In this document: positions 10,124 through 20,104 of the stretch, one piece after another | Position numbering within the stretch: the stretch's first letter is position 1 | Layout: every line of letters begins with the position of its first letter | Assembly: GCF_027944115.1 (NCBI RefSeq) | Contig: NZ_JAPJZI010000001.1 | Span: 4,402,001-4,466,000, forward strand | DNA length: 64,000 bases | From: Hoeflea prorocentri | GTDB taxonomy: Bacteria; Pseudomonadota; Alphaproteobacteria; Rhizobiales; Rhizobiaceae | Reading direction: 5' to 3' | Position numbers and translations under genes: made by a program | The notes under the pieces: generated by a model | What the model saw: only the letters and a program-made list of their open reading frames with translations | Databases searched by the model: none | Told to the model about the DNA's origin: nothing

Positions 10124-11488
10124 TCATTCCGGGCGGGCGATAACACAGGCAAAAAACCCATCCATTCCCGACAGTTGCGGATTGTCATCAGGGAGCATGT
10201 CGGGTGTTGTTCTTATGTCGCCCGCAGCCGTCACCATGCCCTCCAGGCCGCTCCACTGCTGTGCTTTGACGGGCAGGCGAACGGCCTGCGGATGAGAGGT
10301 CAGAACGCGCTGCACGACAGCTTCGCCCTCCAGGGGATCGAGCGAGCAGTTGGAAAAGACGACAACGCCGCCGGAACGCACGAGGGTCAGCGCGTGGCGC
10401 AACAAGCGCTCCTGAAGAGCGGCGAGTTTCTCTATGTCCTCGAGGCTCTTGGTCCATGGAATATCCGGATGTCTGCGGACCGTGCCGGTGGAAGAGCAGG
10501 GTGCGTCGAGTAAAACCGCGTCAAACGGCTCTTCGGGCTGCCAGTCAAGGACGTTCGTTTGCACGCACTGCGCTTCAAGCCCGAGGCGCTCCAGGTTTTC
10601 ACGCAGGCGGCCGAGCCGGTTGTGCGACAGGTCTACTGCGGTGACCTTAGCGCCGGCCAGCGCAAGCTGGGCGGTTTTTCCTCCGGGGGCCGCACAAAGG
10701 TCAGCAACCCGTTGGCCGTCGATCCTGCCAAACAGGCGCGCGGGAATGGAGGCGGCTGCATCCTGAACCCACCATTGTCCTTCCGCAAATCCCGGAAGTT
10801 CGGTCAATGGTCCTTTCAGCGCGGGAAGGCGCACCGATCCGGTCGGCAGCACAATGCCGCCCAGACGGTCGGCCCAGATTTCCGGATCCTGTTTTGTTGT
10901 CAGATCAAGCGGCGGCTCTGTCGCGTGCGCGGCCAGAATGGCCTCCACTCGGTCGCCATAGGCTGCGGACAGTCTCTCGATGAACCAGGCCGGTGCATTC
11001 CGGGTGGACGACACGATCCGTGGCAGGAGTTTTTCCTTTTCACGCGCCAGACGTCTCAGAACAGCATTGACCAGGGCGGCGAAGCGGCGGTTTCTCGGAT
11101 CGGACTGGGCCTGCTCTACGGCGAGATCGACAGCCGCCCGATCGGGAACATCCAGGTAGAGGATCTGTGCGGCGGCCACATGAAGCAGATGAGAAAGAGC
11201 CCTTGCACCGGCTGGTAACGGCCGATCGAGCATCTGCGACAGGGCCGCCTCGATGTGGCAGCGATGGCGCAGGGCCGACAGGAGAATGGCGCGCACAAGA
11301 CTTCGGTCGACCGGCTCAAGCGCACGGAATGCCGGATTGCCGCCCGCTGGATCGAGCAGACCGTCCAGAGACGTTTTTTTGTCGACAACCGTCGACAACA
11401 ACCGGGTCGCGGCCTTGCGGGCTGCAAGTCCCGGTTTGCTGTCGGGGCTGTGCGATTTGGGCCGAGACCCCAGCCTGGTCTTGTTCAC
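10124..11488 (-). CDS. rsmB: 16S rRNA m5C967 methyltransferase, RsmB/NOP2/Sun family
   Basis: This 454-aa protein has an N-terminal NusB-like RNA-binding helical domain (about residues 25-155) and a C-terminal Rossmann methyltransferase domain. The SAM-binding site shows [16 protein letters not shown]. The two cysteines of m5C methyltransferases are present, in [16 protein letters not shown] (release cysteine) and [12 protein letters not shown] (nucleophile region). It would methylate C967 of 16S rRNA using S-adenosylmethionine. It overlaps htpX by four bases (ATGA), indicating one transcript and translational coupling. The heparinase-like gene follows after 94 bp. Confidence 0.93.
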   Translation of the reverse strand: MNKTRLGSRPKSHSPDSKPGLAARKAATRLLSTVVDKKTSLDGLLDPAGGNPAFRALEPVDRSLVRAILLSALRHRCHIEAALSQMLDRPLPAGARALSHLLHVAAAQILYLDVPDRAAVDLAVEQAQSDPRNRRFAALVNAVLRRLAREKEKLLPRIVSSTRNAPAWFIERLSAAYGDRVEAILAAHATEPPLDLTTKQDPEIWADRLGGIVLPTGSVRLPALKGPLTELPGFAEGQWWVQDAAASIPARLFGRIDGQRVADLCAAPGGKTAQLALAGAKVTAVDLSHNRLGRLRENLERLGLEAQCVQTNVLDWQPEEPFDAVLLDAPCSSTGTVRRHPDIPWTKSLEDIEKLAALQERLLRHALTLVRSGGVVVFSNCSLDPLEGEAVVQRVLTSHPQAVRLPVKAQQWSGLEGMVTAAGDIRTTPDMLPDDNPQLSGMDGFFACVIARPE

Positions 11489-12426
11489 GACCAGGGGCCC
11501 TTTTGCGGTCCGCTGTCGCGGTTGCGGCCCCAGGGGCCGCTGCTGGTTCCGGTATCGGGCGTTGCGGCGGAAGGAGTTGGCGCATCGCGGAACTCGGCTT
11601 CCATCTGCCTCAGTGCGGCAATCCTGTTCTCGGTTGCCGGATGGGTGGAAAAAAGCCCGTCCATGCGCTGTCCATGCAGGGGATTGATGATGAACATATG
11701 GGCGGTGGCGGGGTTGCGTTCGGCATCTTCATTGACAACCCGGCCAGCGCCGCCGGCGATTTTGGCCAGGGCAGAGGCAAGCCACATCGGGTGGCCGCAG
11801 ATTTCGGCCCCGCCCCGGTCAGCGGAATATTCCCGTGTGCGGCTGACAGCCATTTGAACCATCATCGCGGCAAGCGGCGCAAGGATCATTGCCGCGAGCA
11901 TGCCAATGAGGCCAAGCGCGCCGCTGCGGCCGCCGCGGAAGAAAAACGCAAAATTGCCGAGCATGGAAATGGCGCCAGCCAGCGTGGCCGTGATGGTCAT
12001 GGTGAGTGTATCGCGGTGCTTCACATGGGCAAGTTCGTGCGCCATGACTCCGGCGACTTCCTCATGGCTGAGCATATGCAACAGGCCGGTCGTGGCCGCA
12101 ACGGCCGCGTTTTGAGGGTTCCGTCCGGTTGCGAAGGCATTCGGCTGATCGTTCTTGATCAGGTAGACCTTGGGCATCGGCAGGTCTGCGCGTTCAGCCA
12201 GTTGCCGGACAATGCCGTAATATTCCGGAGCGCTGCGTTCATCCACTTCGATGGCATGATGCATCCGCAACACCATCTTGTCGGCGTTCCAATAGGAAAA
12301 CATATTCATTGCGGCCGCGATCGCCAGGGCAATGAGCATTCCGCCGGTTCCGCCAATCAGATATCCGATTGCCATGAACAGCGCCGTCATGAAGGCGAGC
12401 AGCATTGCGGTACGCACCATATTCAT
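11485..12426 (-). CDS. htpX: membrane zinc metalloprotease HtpX (M48)
   Basis: This 313-aa protein is an M48 peptidase that degrades misfolded inner-membrane proteins. Two hydrophobic segments at the N-terminus (residues about 5-45) precede the catalytic domain. The zinc motif reads [12 protein letters not shown], with two ligand histidines and the catalytic glutamate; further downstream [15 protein letters not shown] supplies the third ligand. Two more hydrophobic segments follow the HExxH site, as in HtpX. An ATGA overlap couples it to rsmB downstream. It is divergent from the DUF1674 gene, with 100 bp between the two starts. HtpX genes are often stress regulated, but no heat-shock operator was recognised here. 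Confidence 0.94.
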   Translation of the reverse strand: MNMVRTAMLLAFMTALFMAIGYLIGGTGGMLIALAIAAAMNMFSYWNADKMVLRMHHAIEVDERSAPEYYGIVRQLAERADLPMPKVYLIKNDQPNAFATGRNPQNAAVAATTGLLHMLSHEEVAGVMAHELAHVKHRDTLTMTITATLAGAISMLGNFAFFFRGGRSGALGLIGMLAAMILAPLAAMMVQMAVSRTREYSADRGGAEICGHPMWLASALAKIAGGAGRVVNEDAERNPATAHMFIINPLHGQRMDGLFSTHPATENRIAALRQMEAEFRDAPTPSAATPDTGTSSGPWGRNRDSGPQKGPWS

Positions 12427-12526
12427 GCATCTACTCCAAACTGCGGGCCGATGACCGGTCGGCCGCTTTCCCTATATGTTGGGAATATATTGCGACAGTT
12501 CAATGTGCGATCGGGAACCTGCGACC

Positions 12527-12757
12527 ATGAATGACAAGCTGCAAACGCAAGATGGCCACAATGAAGGCGGCAAGAGCGGTGGGCGACGCATGGAAGATCT
12601 TCCGCCGGCAGCCCAGCGAGCTCTGAAAGAGGCCGAACAGCGTCGTCGCGCCGAACAGACGAATCCGCAGCCTGAAAGTGAGGTGGGCGGTCGCGGTGGC
12701 AAGGACCCGGCGCGTTATGGTGACTGGGAAATCGATGGTCGCGCAATCGATTTTTGA
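12527..12757 (+). CDS. DUF1674 protein, succinate dehydrogenase assembly factor 4 homologue
   Basis: This 76-aa protein ends in the diagnostic DUF1674 signature GGKDPARYGDWEIDGRAIDF, shared with mitochondrial SDHAF4. In eukaryotes SDHAF4 binds flavinylated SdhA and promotes succinate dehydrogenase assembly; the bacterial role is inferred. The middle is charged and probably disordered (AEQRRRAEQTNPQPESE). The ATG at 12527 is preferred over an in-frame codon 51 bp upstream because the extra 17 residues (MLGIYCDSSMC...) do not resemble the family. It is divergent from htpX, an arrangement often seen in related genomes. Confidence 0.85.
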   Translation: MNDKLQTQDGHNEGGKSGGRRMEDLPPAAQRALKEAEQRRRAEQTNPQPESEVGGRGGKDPARYGDWEIDGRAIDF

Positions 12758-13128
12758 CAGGCGAATAATCACCGGTAGCCGGTGATCCGCTGCGAAGAAT
12801 TGCAGATGACGTTAATATTTGCGCAATCTGGCTGCGGTACACATAGCTCATTGACAACAGGTACGGATATTGGCGGGTTTTCCGGCTCAGGCGTTTGCCG
12901 TCTGTTTTGACAGGGACCTCGCCCTACACCATACGGGACAGAGTTTGCATAGGTGATTATGTGAAGGCGCGAATTACGGTCTGCGACTGATGGGATCCTC
13001 GCCGTAATTTAAAAGGGCCGTTTGCGGCCACCAACTATCAGAACAAATACATAAGCCGCAGGTCAGGCACATGCGTGACATGCGGCAGTATCGGGGCGAG
13101 TGTTCTTCAGACGTGGGACTATCTGAAG
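12758..13128. other. 371-bp intergenic region upstream of the first VWA gene
   Basis: No gene is apparent here. It contains a perfect hairpin ATCACCGG-TAG-CCGGTGAT at 12768-12786 just after the DUF1674 stop. There is no T-run behind it, so it is a weak terminator candidate. The rest should hold the promoter of the VWA gene, but no convincing -35/-10 pair was found. A short GGCCG/CGGCC hairpin lies near 13016-13030. Confidence 0.5.
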
Positions 13129-14643
13129 ATGTACACCGACACGTTAAAACTGAATATTAGCCGGCTAATTAAGGATAAATCCGGCAATTTTGTGATGCTG
13201 TTCGCCTTGGCCATTGGCGTCGTTTTTCTTGCGACCGGTCTTGCCGTCGACTACTCCATGGGCCTTCTCAACAAGACTCGTGTCAACAACGCGCTGGATG
13301 CCGCGACCATTGCAACGGCCCGGGCCATTGCCGCCGGCGATGTCGATCCGAGCGTGTCCAATGAGGCTGAGAATTACCTGAAGGCCGTATTTGCCGCGAA
13401 TCTGGGCGTTGATGATGTCGATGCAAGCAAATATGACGTGTCTGATATTGTCGTCGATACCGCCAGTCAGGAAGTCTCTGCGAAAGCCAGCGTGAACCAG
13501 GGGCTTTATCTGACGCAGGTTAAACTCGATGAAGATGCCATCAAGGTCGCCAGTTCTTCAGGCGTCAGCTACGGCATATCCGAGGTCGAGGTCGCCATGG
13601 TGCTGGACGTTACCGGGTCCATGAAAGGCAGCCGTTTGAAGAGCCTTAAAAAGGCAGCGCAAGATGCCGTTGAGACACTGCTGGCCGTTAACACGCCGAC
13701 CGATACAAAGGTGCGGATCAGCATTGTTCCCTATGCGATCGGCGTCAATGTCGGCGCGGATCTTGCCGATTATGTCTATGCCGATTCCTTCAAGGCAAAA
13801 AGTGATGCGCCCGTTTATGACGCGTCGCAATACAGTGCCTCCAACAAAGCCTACTACGATGTCGAGGATTTCCAGGACGGTTATTCGACATGTCACAATT
13901 GGGATGTGGCGTACAAATCAGGCGGCTACTTCTATGATGGTTCTGCCGATGATTGCTGGCCGTTCGTCACCGAGTCGTCGGATAACAGCAACTCGGATTA
14001 TTGTGCTTCGGAGAGAAAAGCGCCGCTGAGTTCGGGTAAGACCAACTATCAGTATACGGACAAGAACCCTTCTTTCGGGCTGATCAGCCGCGACGCCAGA
14101 CTTAATGAAGACTGGTGCCCGTCTTCGCCGGTGGTTCTTTTGTCGGACAGTGAAACAACCCTCGACAATGCGATCACGGGCTTCAGGGCCAATGGCTGGA
14201 CTGCCGGTCATATCGGTCTGCAATGGGGCTGGTACACCATATCCCACAACTGGTCAGACTATTTTCCCGCAGGTTCGAAGCCCGCCGATCACAAGGACCC
14301 GGATGAAGACGTCAGCAAATACATCATCATGATGACGGACGGCGTATTCAACACGGCCTATTCAGGCATCAATTCCTACGGTTTTTATTCCGGTTACCAG
14401 TCGGCAACGGCGTATGATCATTTCGAGTCGCTGTGTTCGCAGATCAAAAGTGATGGAATCACGATCTTTTCCATCGGTTACGGCTTGTCGGACGGAAGCA
14501 CGGCAGAAATGGAGCTTGATGATTGTGCAACGGATGATACTGCGCTCACCCAGTATTTTTACGATGCCGATACATCGACAGAACTTGCAGCGGCATTTGA
14601 GGGTATCGCCGATACGATCCAGAACCTGCGGCTGACCCATTAG
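13129..14643 (+). CDS. TadG-like von Willebrand factor A membrane protein, copy 1
   Basis: This 504-aa protein has a TadE/TadG-like N-terminus: a basic start, then GNFVMLFALAIGVVFLATGL as a single membrane segment (about 20-40), then NKTRVNNALDAATIATARA, the typical Flp-pilus pseudopilin-like helix. A VWA domain follows, with a MIDAS-type metal site starting at Asp160 (DVTGSMKGS) and a second VWA strand KYIIMMTDGVFNTAYSG. About 180 residues rich in Asp, Tyr and Ser are inserted between these, with several cysteines that could form disulfides outside the membrane. The ATG at 13129 makes the N-terminus line up with the downstream paralogue (Asn-Phe at residues 20-21 in both); a GTG at 13075 is a less likely start. 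No pilin, TadA or TadB genes are nearby. Confidence 0.8.
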   Translation: MYTDTLKLNISRLIKDKSGNFVMLFALAIGVVFLATGLAVDYSMGLLNKTRVNNALDAATIATARAIAAGDVDPSVSNEAENYLKAVFAANLGVDDVDASKYDVSDIVVDTASQEVSAKASVNQGLYLTQVKLDEDAIKVASSSGVSYGISEVEVAMVLDVTGSMKGSRLKSLKKAAQDAVETLLAVNTPTDTKVRISIVPYAIGVNVGADLADYVYADSFKAKSDAPVYDASQYSASNKAYYDVEDFQDGYSTCHNWDVAYKSGGYFYDGSADDCWPFVTESSDNSNSDYCASERKAPLSSGKTNYQYTDKNPSFGLISRDARLNEDWCPSSPVVLLSDSETTLDNAITGFRANGWTAGHIGLQWGWYTISHNWSDYFPAGSKPADHKDPDEDVSKYIIMMTDGVFNTAYSGINSYGFYSGYQSATAYDHFESLCSQIKSDGITIFSIGYGLSDGSTAEMELDDCATDDTALTQYFYDADTSTELAAAFEGIADTIQNLRLTH

Positions 14644-14956
14644 CAGCAGGACGGGGGTTCGGTTCCCGGTGATCCGGCCCCTTTCTCTTTCTTCCGTTCT
14701 GAGAAATAACTGCAACGCCGGCTATTAAAACCCTGAATAGGGGCTGATGCCGGCAGTGGAAAGCCCCTCAGGCGTGTTCTTGCTCATGAAAAAACAATTA
14801 AAAACAACATCTTGTGCATTTAACTAAAATGCAAGCATAAATTTTAATCCGGTTTCAATGCTGTGATGCCCATAATTCGCGATTGATGTTGCCCTGTCCG
14901 CGCCAGGAGGCCTGACGGGGAAGTGGTGTAATCGATTCGACCCTGGGAAGATGATC
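14644..14956. other. 313-bp intergenic region between the two VWA genes
   Basis: No gene is seen. A weak terminator-like structure lies at 14652-14690: GGGG and CCCC arms followed by a pyrimidine-rich TTTCTCTTTCTT. An AT-rich stretch at 14790-14850 contains an inverted repeat TGCATTT-N5-AAATGCA at 14815-14833, a candidate operator or promoter element for the second VWA gene. The long spacer suggests the two paralogues are transcribed separately. Confidence 0.45.
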
Positions 14957-16378
14957 ATGGGCAAGAAAAAACTGAGCGCATTGGGCAGAAAGTTCCAGCG
15001 CGACGAAAACGGCAATTTCTTGATGATGTTTGGTCTTGCGACCGCTGCAATATTCCTGACGATTGGCTTGTCAGTCGAATACGCGCAGTCAATCAACATG
15101 AAGACACGCGTGACCAATTCGCTGGATGCAGCGACGCTGGCAACGGCGCGTGCGCTGTCAATTGGCGATATCACGGAAGCGCAGGCGGAGAACTATCTCG
15201 AAGCGGTCTTTATCGCCAATATCGGTGTGGACAACATCGATGCAAGCAGGTTCAAACTCGACGACGTGACTGTCGATCCGGTGGCGAACACGGTATCTGC
15301 GAAGGCGAGCTTCGATCAGGATCTCAGATTCATAAGTGTCGGCACGTCAAGTGACAAGCAGGTTGTCGGCAGCCAGTCCGGTGCCACATACGGTATTTCG
15401 GATATCGAGGTCGCCATGGTGCTCGACATCACCGGTTCAATGGGCGGTTCGAAGATCGTGGCGCTGAGGCAGGCCGCAAACCTGGGTATTGAAGAGCTTT
15501 TGAGCGTCAATACACCGAACGACACCAAGGTGCGTATCAGCGTCGTACCGTACAGCTATGCGGTCAATGTCGGCAGCGATTTGTCGAAATATGTCTACCT
15601 GGATTTCCCCTACAGGAGGAGCCCCGCGCCCGCCTTCAGTTCGGCGCTCTACGATCAGACCGGTACCGGTTACGACGTCTCGGAATTTCTGGAGTATGGC
15701 AATATCAATCATCTCAATCCCAGAGATGGATATGCGGACGACCATTGCGCAACGGACCGCAAGCGGGCCAACCGTGGCGGTACCAACTACCAGTATACCG
15801 ACGCCAATCCCGGATCGGCGATGATCCCGCGCGATTCTCGTCTGAATACCAGTTGGTGCCCGTCCGCAGCGCTGATGCCGCTCAGCGACGATGAAACGGC
15901 TCTCAAAAACCGCGTCAACAGCCTTGGCGCCAGCGGTTGGACTGCTGGTCAAATCGGATTGCAGTGGGCCTGGTATATGCTGTCGCCGAAATGGGCTGAT
16001 TATCTGCCGGCAGGCTCAAAGCCCGGCGATCCGATTGCTGATGACGATCTGCAGAAATATATCATCCTGATGACGGACGGCCAGTTCAACACTGCCTATG
16101 CGGATGTCAGGCGCAGGAACTGGCGGGCCGGTTCTCAGGGTTCGACGTCGAGGACGCACACGGACAATCTGTGTGACAATGTGAAGAGCAACAAGATCAA
16201 GATCTTCACCATCGGGTTCCAGCTCTACAATTCAACCGCGCTCAATATGCTCAAGGATTGTGCGACGCCGGATGAGGGTGACGTTACCTATCATTACGAG
16301 CCTGAAACCGCTTCCGAACTTAAGGAAACCTACGAGGATATCGCACGCACCATTCAGACCCTGCGTCTTATCAACTAG
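14957..16378 (+). CDS. TadG-like von Willebrand factor A membrane protein, copy 2
   Basis: This 473-aa protein is a clear paralogue of the gene upstream. It shares the N-terminal GNF plus membrane segment, the KTRVTNSLDAATLATARA helix, the metal-site motif DITGSMGGS starting at Asp157, the GWTAGQIGLQWAWYMLSP block, KYIILMTDGQFNTAYAD and the C-terminal TIQTLRLIN tail (TIQNLRLTH in copy 1). The region between the first VWA strand and GWTAG is shorter than in copy 1. The ATG at 14957 is preferred over one at 14951 because GGGAAG then sits six bases upstream. It ends just before a strong terminator. A role in surface attachment or envelope organisation is plausible for TadG-like proteins but cannot be read from sequence. 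Confidence 0.8.
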   Translation: MGKKKLSALGRKFQRDENGNFLMMFGLATAAIFLTIGLSVEYAQSINMKTRVTNSLDAATLATARALSIGDITEAQAENYLEAVFIANIGVDNIDASRFKLDDVTVDPVANTVSAKASFDQDLRFISVGTSSDKQVVGSQSGATYGISDIEVAMVLDITGSMGGSKIVALRQAANLGIEELLSVNTPNDTKVRISVVPYSYAVNVGSDLSKYVYLDFPYRRSPAPAFSSALYDQTGTGYDVSEFLEYGNINHLNPRDGYADDHCATDRKRANRGGTNYQYTDANPGSAMIPRDSRLNTSWCPSAALMPLSDDETALKNRVNSLGASGWTAGQIGLQWAWYMLSPKWADYLPAGSKPGDPIADDDLQKYIILMTDGQFNTAYADVRRRNWRAGSQGSTSRTHTDNLCDNVKSNKIKIFTIGFQLYNSTALNMLKDCATPDEGDVTYHYEPETASELKETYEDIARTIQTLRLIN

Positions 16379-16400
16379 GACCAGCAGGCAGAGTGTCTCG

Positions 16401-16430
16401 AACCGGCCGCCCTGTGCGGCCGGTTTTTTA
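16401..16430 (+). terminator. rho-independent terminator after VWA copy 2
   Basis: An AACCGGCCGC / GCGGCCGGTT stem with a CCTGT loop is followed directly by a run of T. It begins 22 bp after the stop of the second VWA gene and should end that transcript before cfa. Confidence 0.85.
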
Positions 16431-16558
16431 TTTGCTTTTTCCATATGATGCCACGTATGTGCATGACCGTTGACTACGGGCCGCCGGCAAATGCTTCCAT
16501 TTAAATCAGGCGCGCTCTAGTTTCGGCGAAGCTTGATCGATCAAACGGAGCGTAGAAT

Positions 16559-17860
16559 ATGGGCGCCAAAGGCAGGCTGAAGTCGCTGGGAAGACTTCTC
16601 GGGCACGCGCGCGACGTCATGCAGATCGATGTCGGTTTTATCCTGTGGGACGGATCGACCGTTCCGGAAGACCTGGCGGACGATGCATTTGCCGTCAAAC
16701 TCGCCGATGAAGGTGTTGTCTCCAGCCTGATGCGCAAGCCGCGTATGGAGACGTTGCTCAATCTATGGGTCTCCAAGCGGATCGACCTCGTAAACGGCAG
16801 TATTTTCGATTTGACGGCACAGAAGCCGAAGGTGCGAACGCGCGAGATCCGCAGCAAGCTGAGCAAGTGGACGGCCTTCAACGCCTTGCGCAAGTTCCTG
16901 TTTGTCGGGCGGGGCGGCCCCTGGCCGCTGGAAGACCAGTCCGACGATAAAACCAGCGACGGAAGCCGCGAGGAAAACGAAAAGAACATCCAGTATCACT
17001 ACGATGTATCGAACGCGTTCTACGCGCTTTGGCTCGATGAGGAGATGGTTTACACCTGCGGCTATTGCACCGATTGGGACAATGATCTCGACCGCATGCA
17101 GCGCGACAAGCTGGAGATGATCTGCCGCAAACTGAGGCTCAAGCCGGGCGAAACGATGCTGGATATCGGCAGCGGCTGGGGCGCCCTTTGCATCTACGCG
17201 GCACAGAATTACGGTGTGTCGACACTGGGTGTGACGCTGTCGGAAGAACAGATCGAATATGCAAAGGCCAAGGCGGAACGGCTTGGCCTTTCCGACCGCG
17301 TCAAGTTCGAGCTGATCGATTATGCCGCGGTCCAGGGCCAGTTCGACAAGGTGGTTTCGGTCGGTATGCAGGAGCATATAGGTCTTGAGAACCATCCAAC
17401 CTATTACGGGACCGTCAAACGGGTCCTGAAGCCGGAAGGGCTGTTCCTGAACCATGCCATTACGCGTCAGGCCCGCAGGGACGACAAGGCTTTTCGCAAG
17501 AGAAACGAAGAAACCAAGCTGATCACCAAATACATATTTCCCGGCGGCGAACTCGATCATATCGGGAACACGCTGGTCAATATGGAGCGGGCCGGTTTCG
17601 AGGTGCATGATGTCGAGGATTGGCGCGAGCACTACCAGCGGACCTGCCGGCACTGGCACGACCGGCTGCTGGCCAATTACGATGCCGCCGTTGCCGAGGT
17701 CGGTGAAGTCAAGACGCGCATGTGGCTGCTTTATCTGGGCGGATGTTCAATCACATTCGAACGCAATGGAATGAAGATCTACCAGACGCTCATATCGCAC
17801 AAGCGGCGCGGCCCGAGCGGTTTGCCGCCGACGCGGGCCGATCTTTATCAGGACGACTAG
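16559..17860 (+). CDS. cfa: cyclopropane-fatty-acyl-phospholipid synthase
   Basis: This 433-aa enzyme transfers a methylene group from S-adenosylmethionine to unsaturated acyl chains of membrane phospholipids. The SAM-binding motif reads LDIGSGWGALCIYAA, preceded by the family block IQYHYDVSNAFYALWLDEEMVYTCGY and followed by GVTLSEEQIEYAKAKA and SVGMQEHIG. The ATG at 16559 follows ACGGAG. An N-terminal extension of about 140 residues before the methyltransferase core is usual for Cfa proteins. The gene has its own leader after a strong terminator and converges on acs; its TAG stop forms one end of a shared palindrome. Confidence 0.93.
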   Translation: MGAKGRLKSLGRLLGHARDVMQIDVGFILWDGSTVPEDLADDAFAVKLADEGVVSSLMRKPRMETLLNLWVSKRIDLVNGSIFDLTAQKPKVRTREIRSKLSKWTAFNALRKFLFVGRGGPWPLEDQSDDKTSDGSREENEKNIQYHYDVSNAFYALWLDEEMVYTCGYCTDWDNDLDRMQRDKLEMICRKLRLKPGETMLDIGSGWGALCIYAAQNYGVSTLGVTLSEEQIEYAKAKAERLGLSDRVKFELIDYAAVQGQFDKVVSVGMQEHIGLENHPTYYGTVKRVLKPEGLFLNHAITRQARRDDKAFRKRNEETKLITKYIFPGGELDHIGNTLVNMERAGFEVHDVEDWREHYQRTCRHWHDRLLANYDAAVAEVGEVKTRMWLLYLGGCSITFERNGMKIYQTLISHKRRGPSGLPPTRADLYQDD

Positions 17861-17914
17861 AGCGTTTCCGGTGTAATTGGAATCATCTGATCCAACCAAA
17901 CCGGATTTGCTCTA
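17858..17914. terminator. bidirectional palindromic terminator containing both the cfa and acs stop codons
   Basis: The 57-bp stretch begins TAGAGC and ends GCTCTA. Inside lie TCCGGT / ACCGGA and TTGGA / TCCAA arms, giving an interrupted long palindrome. The first three bases are the TAG stop of cfa. The last three, read on the other strand, are the TAG stop of acs. Position between convergent genes suggests it ends both transcripts. Confidence 0.75.
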
Positions 17915-19861
17915 ATGCCGGTTTTGCCGGTTCTTTATCAGATCATCGACAACAGCGGGTTCTGCCAGCGTCGACGTATCACCGAGGGAGCCGAAATCGT
18001 CTTCGGCGATCTTGCGCAGGATACGGCGCATGATCTTGCCGGAGCGGGTTTTCGGAAGTCCCGGCGCGAACTGGATTTTGTCCGGCGAGGCGATCGGGCC
18101 GATCTCATGGCGTACATGGGTGATCAGCTCCTTGCGCAGCTTCTCGCTTTCCTTGTCGCCGGCCATCAGGGTGACATAGCAGTAAATGCCCTGCCCCTTG
18201 ATGTCATGCGGATAACCGACAACGGCAGCTTCCGATACCTTTTCATGGGCCACAAGTGCCGATTCGACTTCCGCAGTCCCCATACGGTGTCCGGAGACAT
18301 TGATGACGTCATCGACGCGACCGGTGATCCAGAAATAGCCGTCTTCGTCGCGCCGGCAGCCGTCACCGGTAAAGTACTTTCCCTTGTAAGAGGAAAAATA
18401 GGTCTGAACGAAACGTTCATGGTCGCCGTAGACGGTTCGCATCTGACCGGGCCAGGAGTCGACGATGCAAAGATTTCCGTTGGTTGCGGTTTCCAGCACA
18501 TTGCCGTCGCCGTCGACGAGTTGAGGCTGGATGCCGAAGAAGGGAAGTGTGGCGGAGCCGGCCTTCAGATCGGTGGCGCCCGGCAGAGGCGTGATCATGA
18601 TGCCACCGGTTTCGGTCTGCCACCAGGTGTCGACGATCGGGCATTTCCTGCCGCCGACAACGTCGTAATACCAGTCCCAGGCCTCCGGATTGATGGGTTC
18701 GCCGACAGAGCCCAGCGTGCGCAGGGATTTGCGCGATGAGCGCAAGACGAATTCATTGCCGGCACCCATCAGGGCGCGGATTGCCGTCGGCGCGGTATAG
18801 AAGATGTTGACCTGGTGTTTATCGACAATATCCCAGAAGCGTCCGGCATCCGGATAATTCGGCACGCCTTCGAACATAAGGGTCGTCGCACCGTTGGCGA
18901 GCGGTCCGTATACGATGTAGGAGTGGCCGGTCACCCAGCCGACATCGGCGGTGCACCAGTAAATATCGCCCTCGTGGTAGTCGAAAACATATTCATGCGT
19001 CATCGAGGCGTAGACGAGATAGCCGCCGGTCGTGTGGAGGACGCCCTTGGGTTTGCCGGTCGATCCGGACGTATAGAGGATAAAGAGCGGATCCTCGGCT
19101 TTCATGCGGGCCGGGGGGCAATCCGGTTTGGCTGCCTGTATCGCCTTGTGATACCAGATATCGCGGTCGTCCGACCAGCCGATTTCAGCGCCGGTGCGCC
19201 GGACAACCAGCACGGTATCGACCTCGACGCCCTGTTTTTTGGCGATCTCGATAGCTTCGTCGGTGTTTTCCTTCAGAGGAACAACTCTGCCGCCGCGAAT
19301 TCCCTCGTCGGCGGTGATGATGACGTTTGAATCGCAGTCGACGATGCGACCTGCAAGCGCGTCCGGAGAGAAGCCGCCAAAAACAATCGAATGGATTGCG
19401 CCGATGCGCGTACAGGCGAGCATCGCGTAGGCCGCCTCCACGATCATTGGCATGTAGATGGTGACACGATCACCCTTCTTGACGCCATTGGCCTTCAGCA
19501 CATTGGCAAGACGGCAGACCTGTTCGTAAAGTTCGTTATAGGTGATCTTCTTGTCGTCATAGGGGTTGTCGCCTTCCCAGATGATCGCCACCTGATTGCC
19601 GCGCTTTTTTAAGTGCCGGTCGATGCAGTTGTAGGAAACGTTGGTGACGCCGTCCTCAAACCATTTGATGGAAACCTTGCCGGAAAAGGAGGTGTTCTTA
19701 ACCTTGGTATAGGGCTTGAACCAGTCGATCCGCTTGCCGTGCTTTCTCCAGAATTTTTCCGGGTTCTTGATGCTTTGGCTATACCAGTCCTCGTAGATCT
19801 CTTTATCGATGAACGCCCGTTTTTTCGCGGCCTTGCGGACCCTGTGGATCTTTGCAGTCAT
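17912..19861 (-). CDS. acs: acetyl-CoA synthetase
   Basis: This 649-aa enzyme activates acetate to acetyl-CoA through an acetyl-adenylate. It shows the AMP-binding motif [15 protein letters not shown], the [10 protein letters not shown] block, [20 protein letters not shown] and the C-terminal [11 protein letters not shown], whose lysine is the acetylation-controlled residue of Acs. The start is the ATG at 19861, directly behind a consensus AAGGAGGAG. The open frame continues about 195 codons further upstream, but that stretch runs across the divergent trcR gene and has no family similarity. The length equals typical Acs. It shares a 243-bp intergenic region with trcR. Confidence 0.96.
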   Translation of the reverse strand: MTAKIHRVRKAAKKRAFIDKEIYEDWYSQSIKNPEKFWRKHGKRIDWFKPYTKVKNTSFSGKVSIKWFEDGVTNVSYNCIDRHLKKRGNQVAIIWEGDNPYDDKKITYNELYEQVCRLANVLKANGVKKGDRVTIYMPMIVEAAYAMLACTRIGAIHSIVFGGFSPDALAGRIVDCDSNVIITADEGIRGGRVVPLKENTDEAIEIAKKQGVEVDTVLVVRRTGAEIGWSDDRDIWYHKAIQAAKPDCPPARMKAEDPLFILYTSGSTGKPKGVLHTTGGYLVYASMTHEYVFDYHEGDIYWCTADVGWVTGHSYIVYGPLANGATTLMFEGVPNYPDAGRFWDIVDKHQVNIFYTAPTAIRALMGAGNEFVLRSSRKSLRTLGSVGEPINPEAWDWYYDVVGGRKCPIVDTWWQTETGGIMITPLPGATDLKAGSATLPFFGIQPQLVDGDGNVLETATNGNLCIVDSWPGQMRTVYGDHERFVQTYFSSYKGKYFTGDGCRRDEDGYFWITGRVDDVINVSGHRMGTAEVESALVAHEKVSEAAVVGYPHDIKGQGIYCYVTLMAGDKESEKLRKELITHVRHEIGPIASPDKIQFAPGLPKTRSGKIMRRILRKIAEDDFGSLGDTSTLAEPAVVDDLIKNRQNRH

Positions 19862-20104
19862 ATAATTCTCCTCCTTCGGCGTTCCGATATCAGCTTTCCG
19901 GCGCTGGATCGGATAGCACACCGACTGTCTCTTCATAACAGGTGTTTTTTCAAGAGCAATTAGACTAATGGGCTGATGCAGGCGTGATCGGCTTCCAGAT
20001 TGCAATTTGCAGCGAACGGCGTTATAGAAGCGCCAATTCCCGGAAAATGTGGAGATACCCACGGCCCGCGCTCCGGAGCGGGCGGACAGGAGAGCTTTAT
20101 TCCC

